DNA of 64,000 bases from Methylophaga marina (GCF_030296755.1 NZ_AP027741.1:2657001-2721000); one strand, 5' to 3'. Shown: positions 41,796-54,100, numbered from the stretch's first letter. Program-made: numbers and translations. Notes: a model not told the origin generated them from the letters alone.

Positions 41796-43735
41796 GGTTT
41801 CCGCAGGCTTTTCGTCTCTTGACATGGGCGGCCATTGCTCCTCTGCTCCTGGGAGGCTGCTCGATAGTGCGCGAATTCGGCCCAGCGGTTGAAGTTCATA
41901 CGCTGACGGCCAGGGAAGCCATCGAACTCAAGCGCGGCGACATTCTGACACGAGGCAAGCTTAGCGATGCGACTGTACAGACCATCAGGGTGTCAGCATT
42001 GGATGAGCAGGCTTGCGCAAAACCGGTCTCCCCGGCGTGTACCGAAGCCCTGGCTGCCGTGACGGGGGTTGCCACGGATAGACGGCTGGCTGCACTGTCC
42101 GAATTATGGCTGGCACAGGCCATGGAGCCTGGTCCCGAACAACAAGCCGCCTGGTTTGAGACGGCTCGTTATGCCTATGCCTACCTCTTCCACGGAGACC
42201 ACACCCCGGGTGAGCGAGCCTTCGAGGACCGCCAGACACAAGTACGGGATTGGTATAATTATGCGGTCGAGCGTGCGGCCTCCGCGATGTTGGAGGTTCT
42301 GCATCAAATGCCTACGCAGTTGCCAGCGCACCCCCGCTGGGACATTGCAGGTTGGGAGCTGCAACTGGATATGCGCGGTGAGCGCTTGCCGGGCAGTACG
42401 GCGGTGCCAGCCGAACTCTTACCAGCCTCATCCCTGTCTTTCCGCGGAATGCGCAGTCTCTACCGACGCGACGGATTCGGAGCCGAGCTGGTGGCCGTCA
42501 TGCCGGATGCCCCCTTGACGTCTGCCCTTACCAGCGAGGGTAGCTCATCAGCTAAACACGATCAGCAGCCACTACCCTGGAGCGAGATGACCGCGCCGCC
42601 CATGACGGTTCTGCTGCACCCTGACGGAGACGACCTGGACAGCGTGCTGCATACCCGTACCGCCCGTTTGACGGTGCATGATCCCTTTGAGGAATCGACT
42701 ATCATGCTGCACGGCCAACGTGTGCCGCTGGCAGCCAATTTTACGGCCGGCTACGGCTTGTGGCTGGCCCGAGCCAACTTCAACCGCCAGTCTCTGCGAA
42801 GCCTGCTTGGGCGCGAGGGCGGCATTGACCGTCCGCACGTCTACCTGATGCAACCCTATAATCCGAACAGACGGATCATCGTCATGCTGCACGGACTAGC
42901 CAGCAGCCCGGAAGCCTGGGTGGAACTCGCCAACGAAATCCTGGGCGATGAGACCCTGCGCCAGCATTACCAAATCTGGCAGGTCTACTATCCGACCAAC
43001 ATGCCGATCGCCTTAAACCACGCGGCGATTCGCAAGGCGCTGGAAGAGACGCTGGCTCATTTCGACCCTTCCGGCCAGGCACAGGCATCATCCGACCTGG
43101 TACTGATAGGGCATAGCATGGGCGGCGTTATCGCGCGGTTGATGGTTTCATCAACCGATCAGTCGCTAGTCCAGCTGGCCTGGGACCGCGGTCGGCTAAC
43201 ACCGAAGCAAATCGAGCGCATAGATCCGATGCTGCGTTTTGAACCTTTTCCGCATATCAGCTGCGCCATCTTCATCGCAGCGCCCCACCGGGGTACGTCA
43301 ATCGCGGCAAAACCCTTGGGGCGTTGGATGGCAAGTTTCATTCGACTTCCCGTTACGGTGCTCGAAGAGCTCGCCCAGACGCTGGTGCCCAATGCGGCGG
43401 CCAGCAGCCATGAAAGCCTAGGAAATATTCCGAATAGCGTCGACAACCTTGATGAAAATGATCCTTTCCTGGGCACGGCGGCGAACTTTCCCATCTCGGC
43501 TCAGGTGCGCTATCACTCGATCCTGGCGCAGACTAATGCCGACGTGCCGCTTGAGGATTCCGATGACGGCCTTGTGCCATACAGCAGCGCCCACCTTCCC
43601 GGTGCAGAATCTGAGAAAGTCATAATTTCGGGACACAGCGTGCAACAGAGCGCGGCTGCGGTACTGGAGATCCAGCGCATCCTCAAAGACGACATGATCC
43701 AAGGAAAAAAGCGCCCCCACTCATCGGTACAGTAG
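41792..43735 (+). CDS. Lipoprotein alpha/beta-hydrolase (lipase/esterase-like)
   Basis: A 647-residue protein with a lipoprotein signal and lipobox LGGC at about residue 23. The N-terminal half is unassigned. The C-terminal half is an alpha/beta hydrolase: oxyanion region IIVMLHGLASSPEAW, nucleophile elbow LIGHSMGGVIARLM, AAPHRGTSIA, an acidic residue near SDDGLVPYSSAHL and the likely catalytic His in ISGHSVQQ. It is probably anchored to the outer membrane and acts on lipids or esters. ATGA overlap with the DUF4105 gene indicates co-translation. Confidence 0.8.
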   Translation: MRFPQAFRLLTWAAIAPLLLGGCSIVREFGPAVEVHTLTAREAIELKRGDILTRGKLSDATVQTIRVSALDEQACAKPVSPACTEALAAVTGVATDRRLAALSELWLAQAMEPGPEQQAAWFETARYAYAYLFHGDHTPGERAFEDRQTQVRDWYNYAVERAASAMLEVLHQMPTQLPAHPRWDIAGWELQLDMRGERLPGSTAVPAELLPASSLSFRGMRSLYRRDGFGAELVAVMPDAPLTSALTSEGSSSAKHDQQPLPWSEMTAPPMTVLLHPDGDDLDSVLHTRTARLTVHDPFEESTIMLHGQRVPLAANFTAGYGLWLARANFNRQSLRSLLGREGGIDRPHVYLMQPYNPNRRIIVMLHGLASSPEAWVELANEILGDETLRQHYQIWQVYYPTNMPIALNHAAIRKALEETLAHFDPSGQAQASSDLVLIGHSMGGVIARLMVSSTDQSLVQLAWDRGRLTPKQIERIDPMLRFEPFPHISCAIFIAAPHRGTSIAAKPLGRWMASFIRLPVTVLEELAQTLVPNAAASSHESLGNIPNSVDNLDENDPFLGTAANFPISAQVRYHSILAQTNADVPLEDSDDGLVPYSSAHLPGAESEKVIISGHSVQQSAAAVLEIQRILKDDMIQGKKRPHSSVQ

Positions 43736-44084
43736 CAGTACACTCGTCCATTCTAGCCGCACTCGACCAATTACGCTAACCTACTGTCACATAACTACTT
43801 TTAGACCATCTGGCTTACGGTAGATTACCCCTGATTTTACTGGGTTTGCAGCGTTGCGTGAAAACTCATAATCCCTTGCTCCTGGCTTGAGTCCAGGTGG
43901 GATAGGAAGTATCAGCCGCATTACCGCATCGTCCAAAAAGTAGATACCCTGGGGGCCTCTGCGACAATCTCAAGGAACGCCTGAATCAGGCCAGCGAAAC
44001 CCAGTGCCAACTGGCCGGCGACAGGCTAAAGAGGGGATTACCGGACTTACATTTGTAGATGCCTTCATCACGTTCAGCATTTAC
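43736..44084. other. Intergenic between convergent genes
   Basis: About 350 bases separate the lipase and pldA-like genes. A short open stretch near 43955-44040 is translated in part as CDNLKERLNQASETQCQ, which may be a fragment of another gene. No clear terminator or RNA is seen. Confidence 0.35.
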
Positions 44085-44906
44085 TTAGCGCACGATGGCA
44101 AATCCAAACCGAATCTGAAAGTCCTGTTTTCGATTAAAGGTTTCGAGCGTTTCGCCATAGCCCTTAAAAGTCCTCAGAAACAGATAACCGCCCGTTCGTT
44201 CGAAAATGCGTTTGCGGATCGGATACGACAGTTCGAGCTGAATGGTGGTTCTGCCATTGTCGCCGAGCCGAAATAAAGAAGAAATCAGCAGGTTCTCCTC
44301 AGTCCCTACCCGAAGCATCAAGTCAGAATAGCCCCGATAATCTGCAATATCGTCGTTTTCAGAGCCCTTAGCTAAATAACCGACAAGCTTCGGGGCAAGA
44401 GTCCATTGCTGGCCAAGTAGCGTGCGGCTCCACGCCGGCATCAAAAATAAAGTATCGATGCTTCGAGACCGGTCTTCGTCCTGCCCATTTGAAGCATGCT
44501 CATAGCCTACCCTCAGCAATCTCGCACCAAACGGACTGGATTGTGAATCAAACTCCCAGAATAAGCTGGGCCTGTAAGTGGAGTCCTCGAACGGCGCGGA
44601 CTCCTCACTCAGGTTCCAGAGAGAGGTCTGGGTGTAAGCAACGTGCAGATCTTCCAACCAACTTGCGCGCCTCACCACAAAACCGTCCTCTGCAAAAACA
44701 CGGTACTTAAGGCTTAGCTGAAATTCCGCGGTTGTATCGTCATCCCTCCCTAAGGCGAAGAACATCGGTTCATTAATGGTTAAAGCAGGCTCCTCATTTG
44801 ACTCAGTCAAATAAGCGTTGCCGGAAGAATGACTTTGTGCTGCGTCACTTGCCTCCAGATTCTAAGGTGATAGAAATGCAAGCACAACAAGAGTTCGACT
44901 ATTCAA
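44085..44906 (-). CDS. pldA: Outer-membrane phospholipase A (PldA-like), in-frame TAG in signal region
   Basis: The 241-residue open part is an OMPLA-type beta barrel. Catalytic signature: His/Asn in LRVGYEHASNGQDEDRSRSI, with SRS as in PldA; then SIDTLFLMPAWSRTL and the end DFQIRFGFAIVR with a terminal aromatic-rich strand. OMPLA hydrolyses phospholipids in the outer leaflet when dimerised with calcium. Upstream of nominal TTG 44810 the frame stays protein-like (LEASDAAQSHSSGNAYLTES) to a TAG at 44862-44864, and beyond it reads NSRTLVVLAFLSP, a signal-peptide-like start at TTG 44906 with GGGGGAT upstream. Either an amber mutation or an indel pair removes the secretion signal. The locus may be a pseudogene. 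Confidence 0.62.
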
Positions 44907-45068
44907 AATATCCCCCAAAGTTTCATATGTCGGCCCACTACGCTCCTAACTCCCACTTTTGCCCCCACTCCTGCTGACCAGGAAATGTCGAAGTAAACAA
45001 AGTATGTAGTGGTTTACTGATCCCGGACACCATTTTAGGAGGTACTATGACCTCCACAGAGGTGTTCA

Positions 45069-47454
<2,386 letters not shown>

Positions 47455-47883
47455 TTTAGTCGTTAGTTAGTATGATTATTTGTATTAGCACATCGCTGTT
47501 TGTGACTGAAGAAAATCATCACAGTTATTTAATCTCAATTTCAAGGTCATTGTCTATAGTTCTTATATGAGCATGATCTGTTAACTACCGCTCTTCATCT
47601 TTATAGGTACTTCAATTCGCTCAATCGTACTGCTGGAATAAATTAGCTGTTCGACAATAAACTAAAAGGGCCGCCGATTTAAACTGAGCAATCTAGTTTC
47701 TGTTCATATGTAATGAAACTGAAAAAACGTTCTAGATGTATACTTTCCAAACGATATAGCCCAATGTGGACTGGATGGAGCCCTCGGAAAAGATCGCAAG
47801 TCTTATGATATAGCTGTCAGTACCAGTGACCTATGAATATGTCTAGCTTCTATTAATTCATTTTTGATAGGGAGTAGCTTTTA
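47455..47883. other. Intergenic, no gene recognised
   Basis: About 430 AT-rich bases. I see no ORF, RNA fold or repeat I can name. Confidence 0.4.
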
Positions 47884-48108
47884 ATGGTAAAGAATTTAGA
47901 CGAGAAACTTAATGATGGACACATTATTGAAGCTCTAGACAGACTTCATTTTGCTTGTGTTTATACCGATGAATTTTTAGGGAATCATCCTTTAATTAAA
48001 TCAGTGCCTGAGTTTGCTAATGAGATCACTAAAGCGGCTGAAGTTCTTGAGAGTTTGTATCAAAAAATCGGTTCCATTGAATCATCGAAACATATTAATA
48101 TCGAATGA
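47884..48108 (+). CDS. Small hypothetical protein
   Basis: A 74-residue soluble, helical, acidic protein (NLDEKLNDGHIIEALDRLHF, ITKAAEVLESLYQKIGSIES) with GGGAG 8 bases before the ATG. No family recognised. Possible cargo of the recombinase-trio element. Confidence 0.55.
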   Translation: MVKNLDEKLNDGHIIEALDRLHFACVYTDEFLGNHPLIKSVPEFANEITKAAEVLESLYQKIGSIESSKHINIE

Positions 48109-48137
48109 AAACATTTCATTATAATTGAGTATAGAGA

Positions 48138-48281
48138 ATGAATGTACTTTATATGGCTTGGGGTCTTGTACTGATAGTAATACTCCCGGTATTTATCATC
48201 TTAAAATTTCGAGAGTTAATTGAAAATGGCTTTGAGTTATATGTATACCGATGGATCAAAAAGAACATCAATAAGCAATAA
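48138..48281 (+). CDS. 47-residue single-span membrane protein
   Basis: A short ORF with one hydrophobic helix (MAWGLVLIVILPVFIILKF) followed by a polar, basic tail ending KKNINKQ. It begins 30 bp after the 74-residue gene on the same strand with GAG before the ATG, so the two may form a small operon. Size and shape recall small membrane effectors, but nothing shows toxicity. Confidence 0.45.
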   Translation: MNVLYMAWGLVLIVILPVFIILKFRELIENGFELYVYRWIKKNINKQ

Positions 48282-48449
48282 CATTTGATTTTTTATTAAT
48301 GATCCCTTATCAGACTATGTGCATACATCTATGATTCTGTGACTATTTTCATAGTCCAAAATCGGTATAGCATCATTCAATAATTCAGATCTACTTGGCA
48401 ATAATTTTAATTATAAAATCTTAACTGATTTAATATTTGGTATGAATAT

Positions 48450-48926
48450 TCAACCATGATTATATTCAATGGTTAATATTTCCCACTCCTTCTTGCCTTC
48501 TGGAGTAATCACAAAAATTATGTCTCCAACGGTTTTACCTAAGCATTTTTTTGCGACCGGAGCACTGACGGATATGTAATTTTTTTTGCTATAGATTTCA
48601 TCGGGACCAACGATCCTAAAGGTCAGTGTTTCATCATTTTCATCGATTAATGTAACCCAAGCTCCAAAGTAAGCTTTACCTTCCTGAGTTGGGTTGTATT
48701 CTATAATCCTTAATTTTGACATGCGATCTCTGAGGTAGCGAACCCTGCGGTCAATTTCACGAAGTCTTTTCTTGTTGTACTGATAGTCAGCATTCTCGGA
48801 GCGATCCCCAAGGCTTGCTGCCCATTGCACTATCTTAGTGACTTCGGGGCGTTCCTTTCGCCAGAGATGATCTAATTCTTGTTGTAATTCAGTATGACCT
48901 TCAGGTGTGATGATGTTGGTATCCAT
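48450..48926 (-). CDS. greB: GreB-family transcript cleavage factor carried by the element
   Basis: A complete 158-residue GreA/GreB factor. The N-terminal coiled coil (ITPEGHTELQQELDHLWRKE, AASLGDRSENADYQYNKKRL, REIDRRVRYLRDRMSKL) keeps the acidic DRSENADY tip that enters the RNA polymerase secondary channel to trigger cleavage of backtracked RNA. The C-terminal FKBP-like domain ([45 protein letters not shown]) binds the polymerase. It differs clearly from the severed resident greB at 53697-54025, so it is not a duplication. It lies 3 bp after gmtX, within the recombinase-trio operon. Confidence 0.9.
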   Translation of the reverse strand: MDTNIITPEGHTELQQELDHLWRKERPEVTKIVQWAASLGDRSENADYQYNKKRLREIDRRVRYLRDRMSKLRIIEYNPTQEGKAYFGAWVTLIDENDETLTFRIVGPDEIYSKKNYISVSAPVAKKCLGKTVGDIIFVITPEGKKEWEILTIEYNHG

Positions 48927-48929
48927 AGG

Positions 48930-49534
48930 TTATATATTATTCAGTGCTTTATTTACAGCATCTACCGTTGCGGCTTTGAGTACAACTTTACTGTTTCCAT
49001 CTACAATTTCACCATACTCTGAGATTGAAAAGCCCCATTTTCCTAAGAATTCTTCTGAAATGATGTATTCCAGAGCACGACGTTCTAACTTAGTAAGTTT
49101 ATGGTCTTCATCAAGTGTAGAATTTTGATAGTCTCGAACTTCAATACGTGATCCAGGCGGTATAAACTCTCTAAGTTTTTTATTTGCTGCCGCTAATTCT
49201 GAAGCCTGTATACGTGCGAGTAGCTTGTGCTTGGGATTCTGGATTTCTTCAATCCAATCATCTTTTGATTTCGATTCCAGACGAGGTTTATCACCATGAT
49301 GTTGTTCTTCAAATGAGTTTAGAAGTGCTCGATATTGCTCTCCAGACTGATTTCTCAAGCTTTGGGCTTTTGGAACCCCTCTTTTATAGCCTAGTCGAGA
49401 GATGGTGGCTACAGAAAAATCATACATGCCCCGTTGCGTTTGTTCTATGCAAATTTCATAGATGGAATCCAACGTCTTACAGACCTTTTTTGATGCAGTT
49501 TGTTTGAGTTTTTTAGTAATTCATCAGGTTTCAT
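48930..49534 (-). CDS. gmtX: Gamma-mobile-trio protein GmtX-like (frame broken at 49486-49491)
   Basis: The main frame begins at LDSIYEICIEQTQRGMYDF without a good start. Reading the T6 run at 49486-49491 as seven joins it to ATG 49534, giving a 201-residue protein starting MKPDELLKNSNKLHQKKVCK. It continues VATISRLGYKRGVPKAQSLR, a helix-turn-helix-like segment, and later ELAAANKKLREFIPPGSRI. From recall, a third protein of this type accompanies the two recombinases GmtY and GmtZ in Gamma-Mobile-Trio elements; its function is unknown. Ten bases separate it from gmtZ, and SD-like AAGAGA precedes the ATG. Confidence 0.65.
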
Positions 49535-49544
49535 GAGGTATCTC

Positions 49545-52276
49545 TTACAATACTACTGGTATGGCTTTGGTTGTAATTAATTCTATTTCTGAAGGTTCTA
49601 TTCTTTCTGGGCCTACTAAATCAGTCAGTTTCAGATGACCATCAATCAGTTTGTTGATTTTTTCCCATGAGTTTAATCGTGCTTTAAATAAAGCCACAAG
49701 TTGGTTACCAATAGTAAGCTGTTCTTCTTGGGAAAGCATGAACAGGCGGGGTGCAACCTCGTTAAAACTTGCCATTCTGTCAAGCATTTGTGATCGAGGA
49801 AATATCGCTCGCGAGGGATTACTACTTTCATATATCGTTGCATTTTCACATACTTCCTGAAGTTGCTGGAAGTGTGAGGCTTCGTCAAGCTCGATTTGTA
49901 CTTCGGAATCTGGCATTTTTATTAGAGCTAGGTTTTTGTCGTCAGATTCGATCTGACCATTAGCAACTGACTGTGATAGTTGAATCAGCTTGTAGATAGC
50001 CTGGAGATCAGACAAGAGCATATCCATTTTTTTTGCTGCGCTTTCATATTCTGACTCTAATTTACGTACTTTGAATTCAAGAGGAGATCTTTGACTGAAA
50101 TCAAATGTCTTTTGCTTCATCGTAGCAATGTATTCCTGACGATCTAGATCTTCTAGCTTGTGATTAATTACAGCAATTTTCTCCTGCAATTGCCGACATA
50201 TCTCGGATTGATTGTTGGCTTCCAGAAGAATTTCGTTGGTGATAGATAGTAAACCGCCTAGGTAGACTGGCCCAGTTATAAAATGACGACAACGAATGCA
50301 ATTCTGAAAGCCAAGGTATCCTGATGGAGTAGGGCTATGCACTTGGGTAGCACCGATTTCTTCGCCGCCATCATTGCAGCGTGTGGCTGCGAACGGGCAT
50401 ATGCCGTAATCGCGAAACACATAGTTCCCCGCAGGAACATCGTTAGTCAGTGATTGCAGCAAGTCTTGGTTGGCACCGACGAGGTTATTCTTGACGGACT
50501 CGATATTGTTTTGTTCTATGGCAGCTTGTGTGGCTTCAGCTTGCGATTTAAGCGCTTTTTTTCAGCCTCCTCGAACCTTTGCCGGATGTCTCGTTGAGTA
50601 ACTTTACAGTAGTAAATAGACATAACAATGGATGAGTGTCCTACAACCTTCATTACAATTTCCACGGGCATACCCATGTCCATAATATATGCCGTAATTA
50701 GGCTTACTCGCATGGAGTGAGGCGTGTATTTTGATTTGTAATTCGATAGTCGGTAGGGGCTTCCTTTGAGCTCTGCCAGTTTGAGGCTTGAAGGTTGTAT
50801 ATGAAACAAAGCTGCAGCCAGTCGCATAGTGAGAGCCAAACCTGGGTTTTTGGGTTCAATATCGTTAAAAGCCCTGAACAGAAAACAGTTGACCCCCTTG
50901 GATTTAAGCTGCATCTCATTCAGGTTGGTTCGCACGCAGCGAGTCCAAGGTGTTGCTTCGGTTATTGGATTGTATTTTTGCTGCCATTTTCGGAGTCGAA
51001 CTAGCCAGTAAGCGAGATCTTCAGGTATCCAGGTAATGGAATAACCTGCGCCGCTGTTACTGGTCTTGTTTGTTGTGACGTACATACCCAGATTTCCATC
51101 TGGCAGCCTCTTTATAAAGGACTGGGATTTTGTTGTGCCAGCAAGAGAACTGGTATTTTTGACCCACGTTATGGAGCCTTTATCGTCAAAACCGGCAATG
51201 TACTTATCACCTTCTCCAGAGTCATTGTAGGCAATCTGACGGCCTCTCAGAGGTACTTTTGTGAGGGTGAATGTGTGAAGCCAATCAATCGGCGACCACA
51301 TGAAATATTGGTTACCTTGTTTTCGAACTACGCAGTCAGGATCTGAGTGGTCAATAAGGCTCTTTGGTACTTTTATCCAGTCGGTGTCGAATTTTTGCAG
51401 ATGAGCCAGATCTCGAAATGTCTTGGCTCCGTCAGGAATAATCCATTCTTGAGTCTTTCGGACAAAGTAGTACTGAAGACATGGTTTGGTTGACTCGGTT
51501 CGATTAGGGGCTGTGACACTTTTATCTTCTGCCAGAAGCTGGAAAGGATTTCTGGCATCCATAACTCGAATAATTTCGCCAGTTTCCTCGTCTTCATCAG
51601 TCAGATCGTTACTAATGACGTGATTCAAAAACTCGTTAACAGCGATAATGACGTTTCTTCTGAGGTTGTCGGTGGGAAGTTTTTTTAACTCCTCACGAAA
51701 AGGTCGTATATTTACTCGTTTTTTGGTCAGCAGTTCTTGCGGCGATGGACTTTTGTCATGTTTTTCAACATACATTCTGACGAATCTGCAGAGATGATTG
51801 AGTTTTGTTCCGCCACCATAGGCTTGCTTCATGAATTCCGAGATCTTATCTGCCCAGAGTTGGAACTGGGGTGGTATGTACTCTGGTTTGAATGGTTTTT
51901 CTTTGCCACAGAAATCGAACCAGTTTTCCCATTCATTACCGTACGCTGTTTCGGGGGCAGCCGGGTAGCTTGGGTCATCTAGAGATTTGATCCATGAAGT
52001 GTATTCACGTTTAGAGGTGATTTTTTGTGACTGAACTTCCTTCTTGAGCACTTTGTATGATTTGATTTGTGGGATGTCAAAAAACTCTGAGTAACTGCTC
52101 CACTCATTTCTGAAGATCCTTTCAGGGTGAGCAGGAAGCTCAGGAATTTCTTTGTAACGCTGTCTGTATTCAACGGTGTTTGTGATGCCGTTTTCTTTGC
52201 AGATCGCTTTGAGTTCTGCCAAGTTTGATGCTGTCGTGGCTGATGTGAGGAAGTTTGTCTTCTTATCAGAGCTCAT
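49545..52276 (-). CDS. gmtZ: Tyrosine-recombinase-type integrase GmtZ-like (frame broken at 50556-50562)
   Basis: ORFs 50516-52276 and 49545-50462 join into one 910-residue protein if the T7 run at 50556-50562 is read as eight; the join reads EEAEKKALKSQAEATQAAIE. The N-terminal part has repeated DNA-binding-like modules (LPAHPERIFRNEWSSYSEFF, YPAAPETAYGNEWENWFDFC). The catalytic part shows TPHSMRVSLITAYIMDMGMP and VGHSSIVMSIYYCKV, carrying the HxxR, H and Tyr of tyrosine recombinases. The C-terminal part has two Cys pairs (CPFAATRC, CIRCRHF) likely binding zinc, then coiled coil. Overlaps gmtY by 4 bp. Family naming is from recall of Gamma-Mobile-Trio elements. Confidence 0.72.
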
Positions 52277-53589
52277 TTCTCAGATTGTCTCATTTCGGTT
52301 CTTATGTCTTCGCTTGTCGGTTTTATGTAGACAAGGCATGAGTTTGGGCTTTTATGATGCATTGCTTTCTGCAACTCAACTTGGCTCAATCCCAATTTTC
52401 TAGCCCGATAACCATATGCATGTCGATGACCGTGTTCAGTAGTGCCAAACTCTTTTTTGCATTCAAGGCCAATTCGCTCTACAGCCCGTTTGTGGCGCCG
52501 TTGAAAGTTTTTAATTGTTTCTGGCTCCCCATGATCATTCGTGAAGGCGAACGGGTGAACGTTATCGGGTTCAACTCTTTGGTATTTCAGATACTTCACC
52601 CATACACTCAGAAACTCTTTTGCTTTTTGTGTCGGGTTAAAGATCACCTCAAAATAGCCGTCTCTACTGGTCATGAGTGGATTCTTCCAGCCCGAATATA
52701 AGCGTTCAGTGAGCCTGTAAGTGTTTCTTGGCTTATAGGATGTCTCAGAAAGGAGATACTCAGCACGATTCTTGTACTTGGGATCTGGCGATCTGCCATA
52801 AACAGGATGATAAACGCGAACTAGTGCTTCATCTGGGTGATTTGGATGAATGGTTATGTCTGCTGTGTAGATATGGAAAATCTCACTTTTCCTGAGTCCC
52901 CCATAGTTTAAAAGCATGGTAATAGCCTGCGAGCGATAGTCCGGCTTTCCTCTGACCACGAAGCCGTCATGAATCAAACTCTCAATCTGAGCTTCAGGAA
53001 AACGTTCAGCTTTATCATTGCTGATTATAAGTTGGACGGGCGTATAGATTAGTCGTTTTCGAGTCGCAGCCTTTTGAGCTTCTGAATATGAGGAGAGGTG
53101 ATTAAGGAAAACATTTGCATGTTTGTGATAGTAAGCACACCAGTTCATGCGCTCTTCCCAACTCGTTGCCTTACGAAAAGGATTGATTCGACCCTGATCA
53201 TAGCCATCCTGCATAGCCAAAAAATCAGTGTAATGAGTCACATGAAAAAGAATATTATTCGCAACCGTGAGATCTCTCGGCTTCCAGAATAACTTAATGG
53301 GATCATCACTGCTTTGGTGGTTAATGGTTCCTGTTACCAATGCCTCTGTGAAACTCTTTAGAAGCTTTGTTGCTTTATCAATATCTGGTGCTGCTTCAAT
53401 GTAATCAATTAGCAGTCTTACTGCATAAATGGACTTTTCTCTCCATGAGTCACTTTTTTCTGAGAACCAGGCCAAATATCTCAGATGTGAAATCAGAATA
53501 CCATTACGAGTGTAAATAGCAGGAAGATGATGGCTGTTACCGCTTGTTATGTCTGTATATGTGGTGGCAAGTTTTATAGTGTGCTTCAT
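52273..53589 (-). CDS. gmtY: Tyrosine recombinase GmtY-like
   Basis: A 438-residue site-specific recombinase. SAM-like N-terminal core-binding region (YLAWFSEKSDSWREKSIYAV), then the catalytic domain with the first Arg in LLNYGGLRKSEIFHI, HxxR-type motif in TEHGHRHAYGYRARKLG and the terminal MHHKSPNSCLVYIKP with the likely nucleophile Tyr. It is the outermost gene of the trio, and its start lies about 107 bp from the severed greB, as expected for an integrase beside its attachment site. Gene order Y-Z-X with 4-bp overlap matches Gamma-Mobile-Trio modules as I recall them. Confidence 0.78.
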   Translation of the reverse strand: MKHTIKLATTYTDITSGNSHHLPAIYTRNGILISHLRYLAWFSEKSDSWREKSIYAVRLLIDYIEAAPDIDKATKLLKSFTEALVTGTINHQSSDDPIKLFWKPRDLTVANNILFHVTHYTDFLAMQDGYDQGRINPFRKATSWEERMNWCAYYHKHANVFLNHLSSYSEAQKAATRKRLIYTPVQLIISNDKAERFPEAQIESLIHDGFVVRGKPDYRSQAITMLLNYGGLRKSEIFHIYTADITIHPNHPDEALVRVYHPVYGRSPDPKYKNRAEYLLSETSYKPRNTYRLTERLYSGWKNPLMTSRDGYFEVIFNPTQKAKEFLSVWVKYLKYQRVEPDNVHPFAFTNDHGEPETIKNFQRRHKRAVERIGLECKKEFGTTEHGHRHAYGYRARKLGLSQVELQKAMHHKSPNSCLVYIKPTSEDIRTEMRQSEK

Positions 53590-53696
53590 TAATATGATAC
53601 TTAGTACGGGGTCTTTTTCATAATATTTAGTATAAAACCTATCAAGTTAAAGGGTAATTTACTACTGAAATAGTATATTTAATAGTAGGGTTCTAA
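53590..53696. other. Right end of the integrated element / candidate attachment region
   Basis: The 107 bp between gmtY and the greB remnant contain AT-rich partial repeats (ACTACTGAAATAGTA, then TTTAATAGTAGGG) suitable as recombinase-binding arms. The resident greB reading frame resumes at TATATCTATCG (53697). The crossover is therefore close to 53690-53700. The partner left end was not found in this window. Confidence 0.5.
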
Positions 53697-54025
53697 TATA
53701 TCTATCGTAAAAAAGAACTACGTGAGATCGATCGCCGTATTCGTTATCTGCAAAAAAGGCTGCCTGATTTAAAAGTCGTGGATGAAGCACCGGATAATCA
53801 GTCACAGATTTTTTTGCCGCTTGGGTAACGGTCGAGACAGAGGCCGGTGATGAAAAAGAATATCGCATTGTTGGGCCCGATGAGATTGATGCCTCAAAAG
53901 GTTATATCAGTATCGACTCGCCATTAGCTCGTCAGTTATTGGGTAAAACGCTGGATGATGAAGTCGTGATAGAGGTCGCAGGCCAGAAAAAAGTCTACTT
54001 TGTCTTAGCTATCCGTTATTCCTAA
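53697..54025 (+). pseudogene. greB: Resident greB, 5' part cut off by the element
   Basis: The sequence encodes the C-terminal two-thirds of GreB, starting at [20 protein letters not shown] and continuing [45 protein letters not shown] to a TAA at 54023. The first 50 or so residues, including the DRSEN tip, are absent; upstream is element DNA. One more base is missing in the T7 run at 53809-53815 (IFFAAWV when restored). It shares the GreB pattern with the element gene at 48450 but at clearly lower than identical similarity, consistent with being the chromosomal original. Confidence 0.85.
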
Positions 54026-54100
54026 TATTCGCTGTTTTATCTGAATCTATGATTCGTTATTAGAGGTTTTTGTTTTTTCTTGCATCATTCAATCTTTGGT

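Noticed and set aside
44004..44276. Plus-strand ORF of 90 residues near pldA
   Set aside because: It lies mostly antisense to the pldA-like gene, whose catalytic motif is clear; no independent support.
50513..50565. Programmed frameshift joining the two halves of the gmtZ-like gene
   Set aside because: The T7 run could slip, but the same one-base loss occurs in many unrelated genes here, so a sequence error is the simpler explanation.
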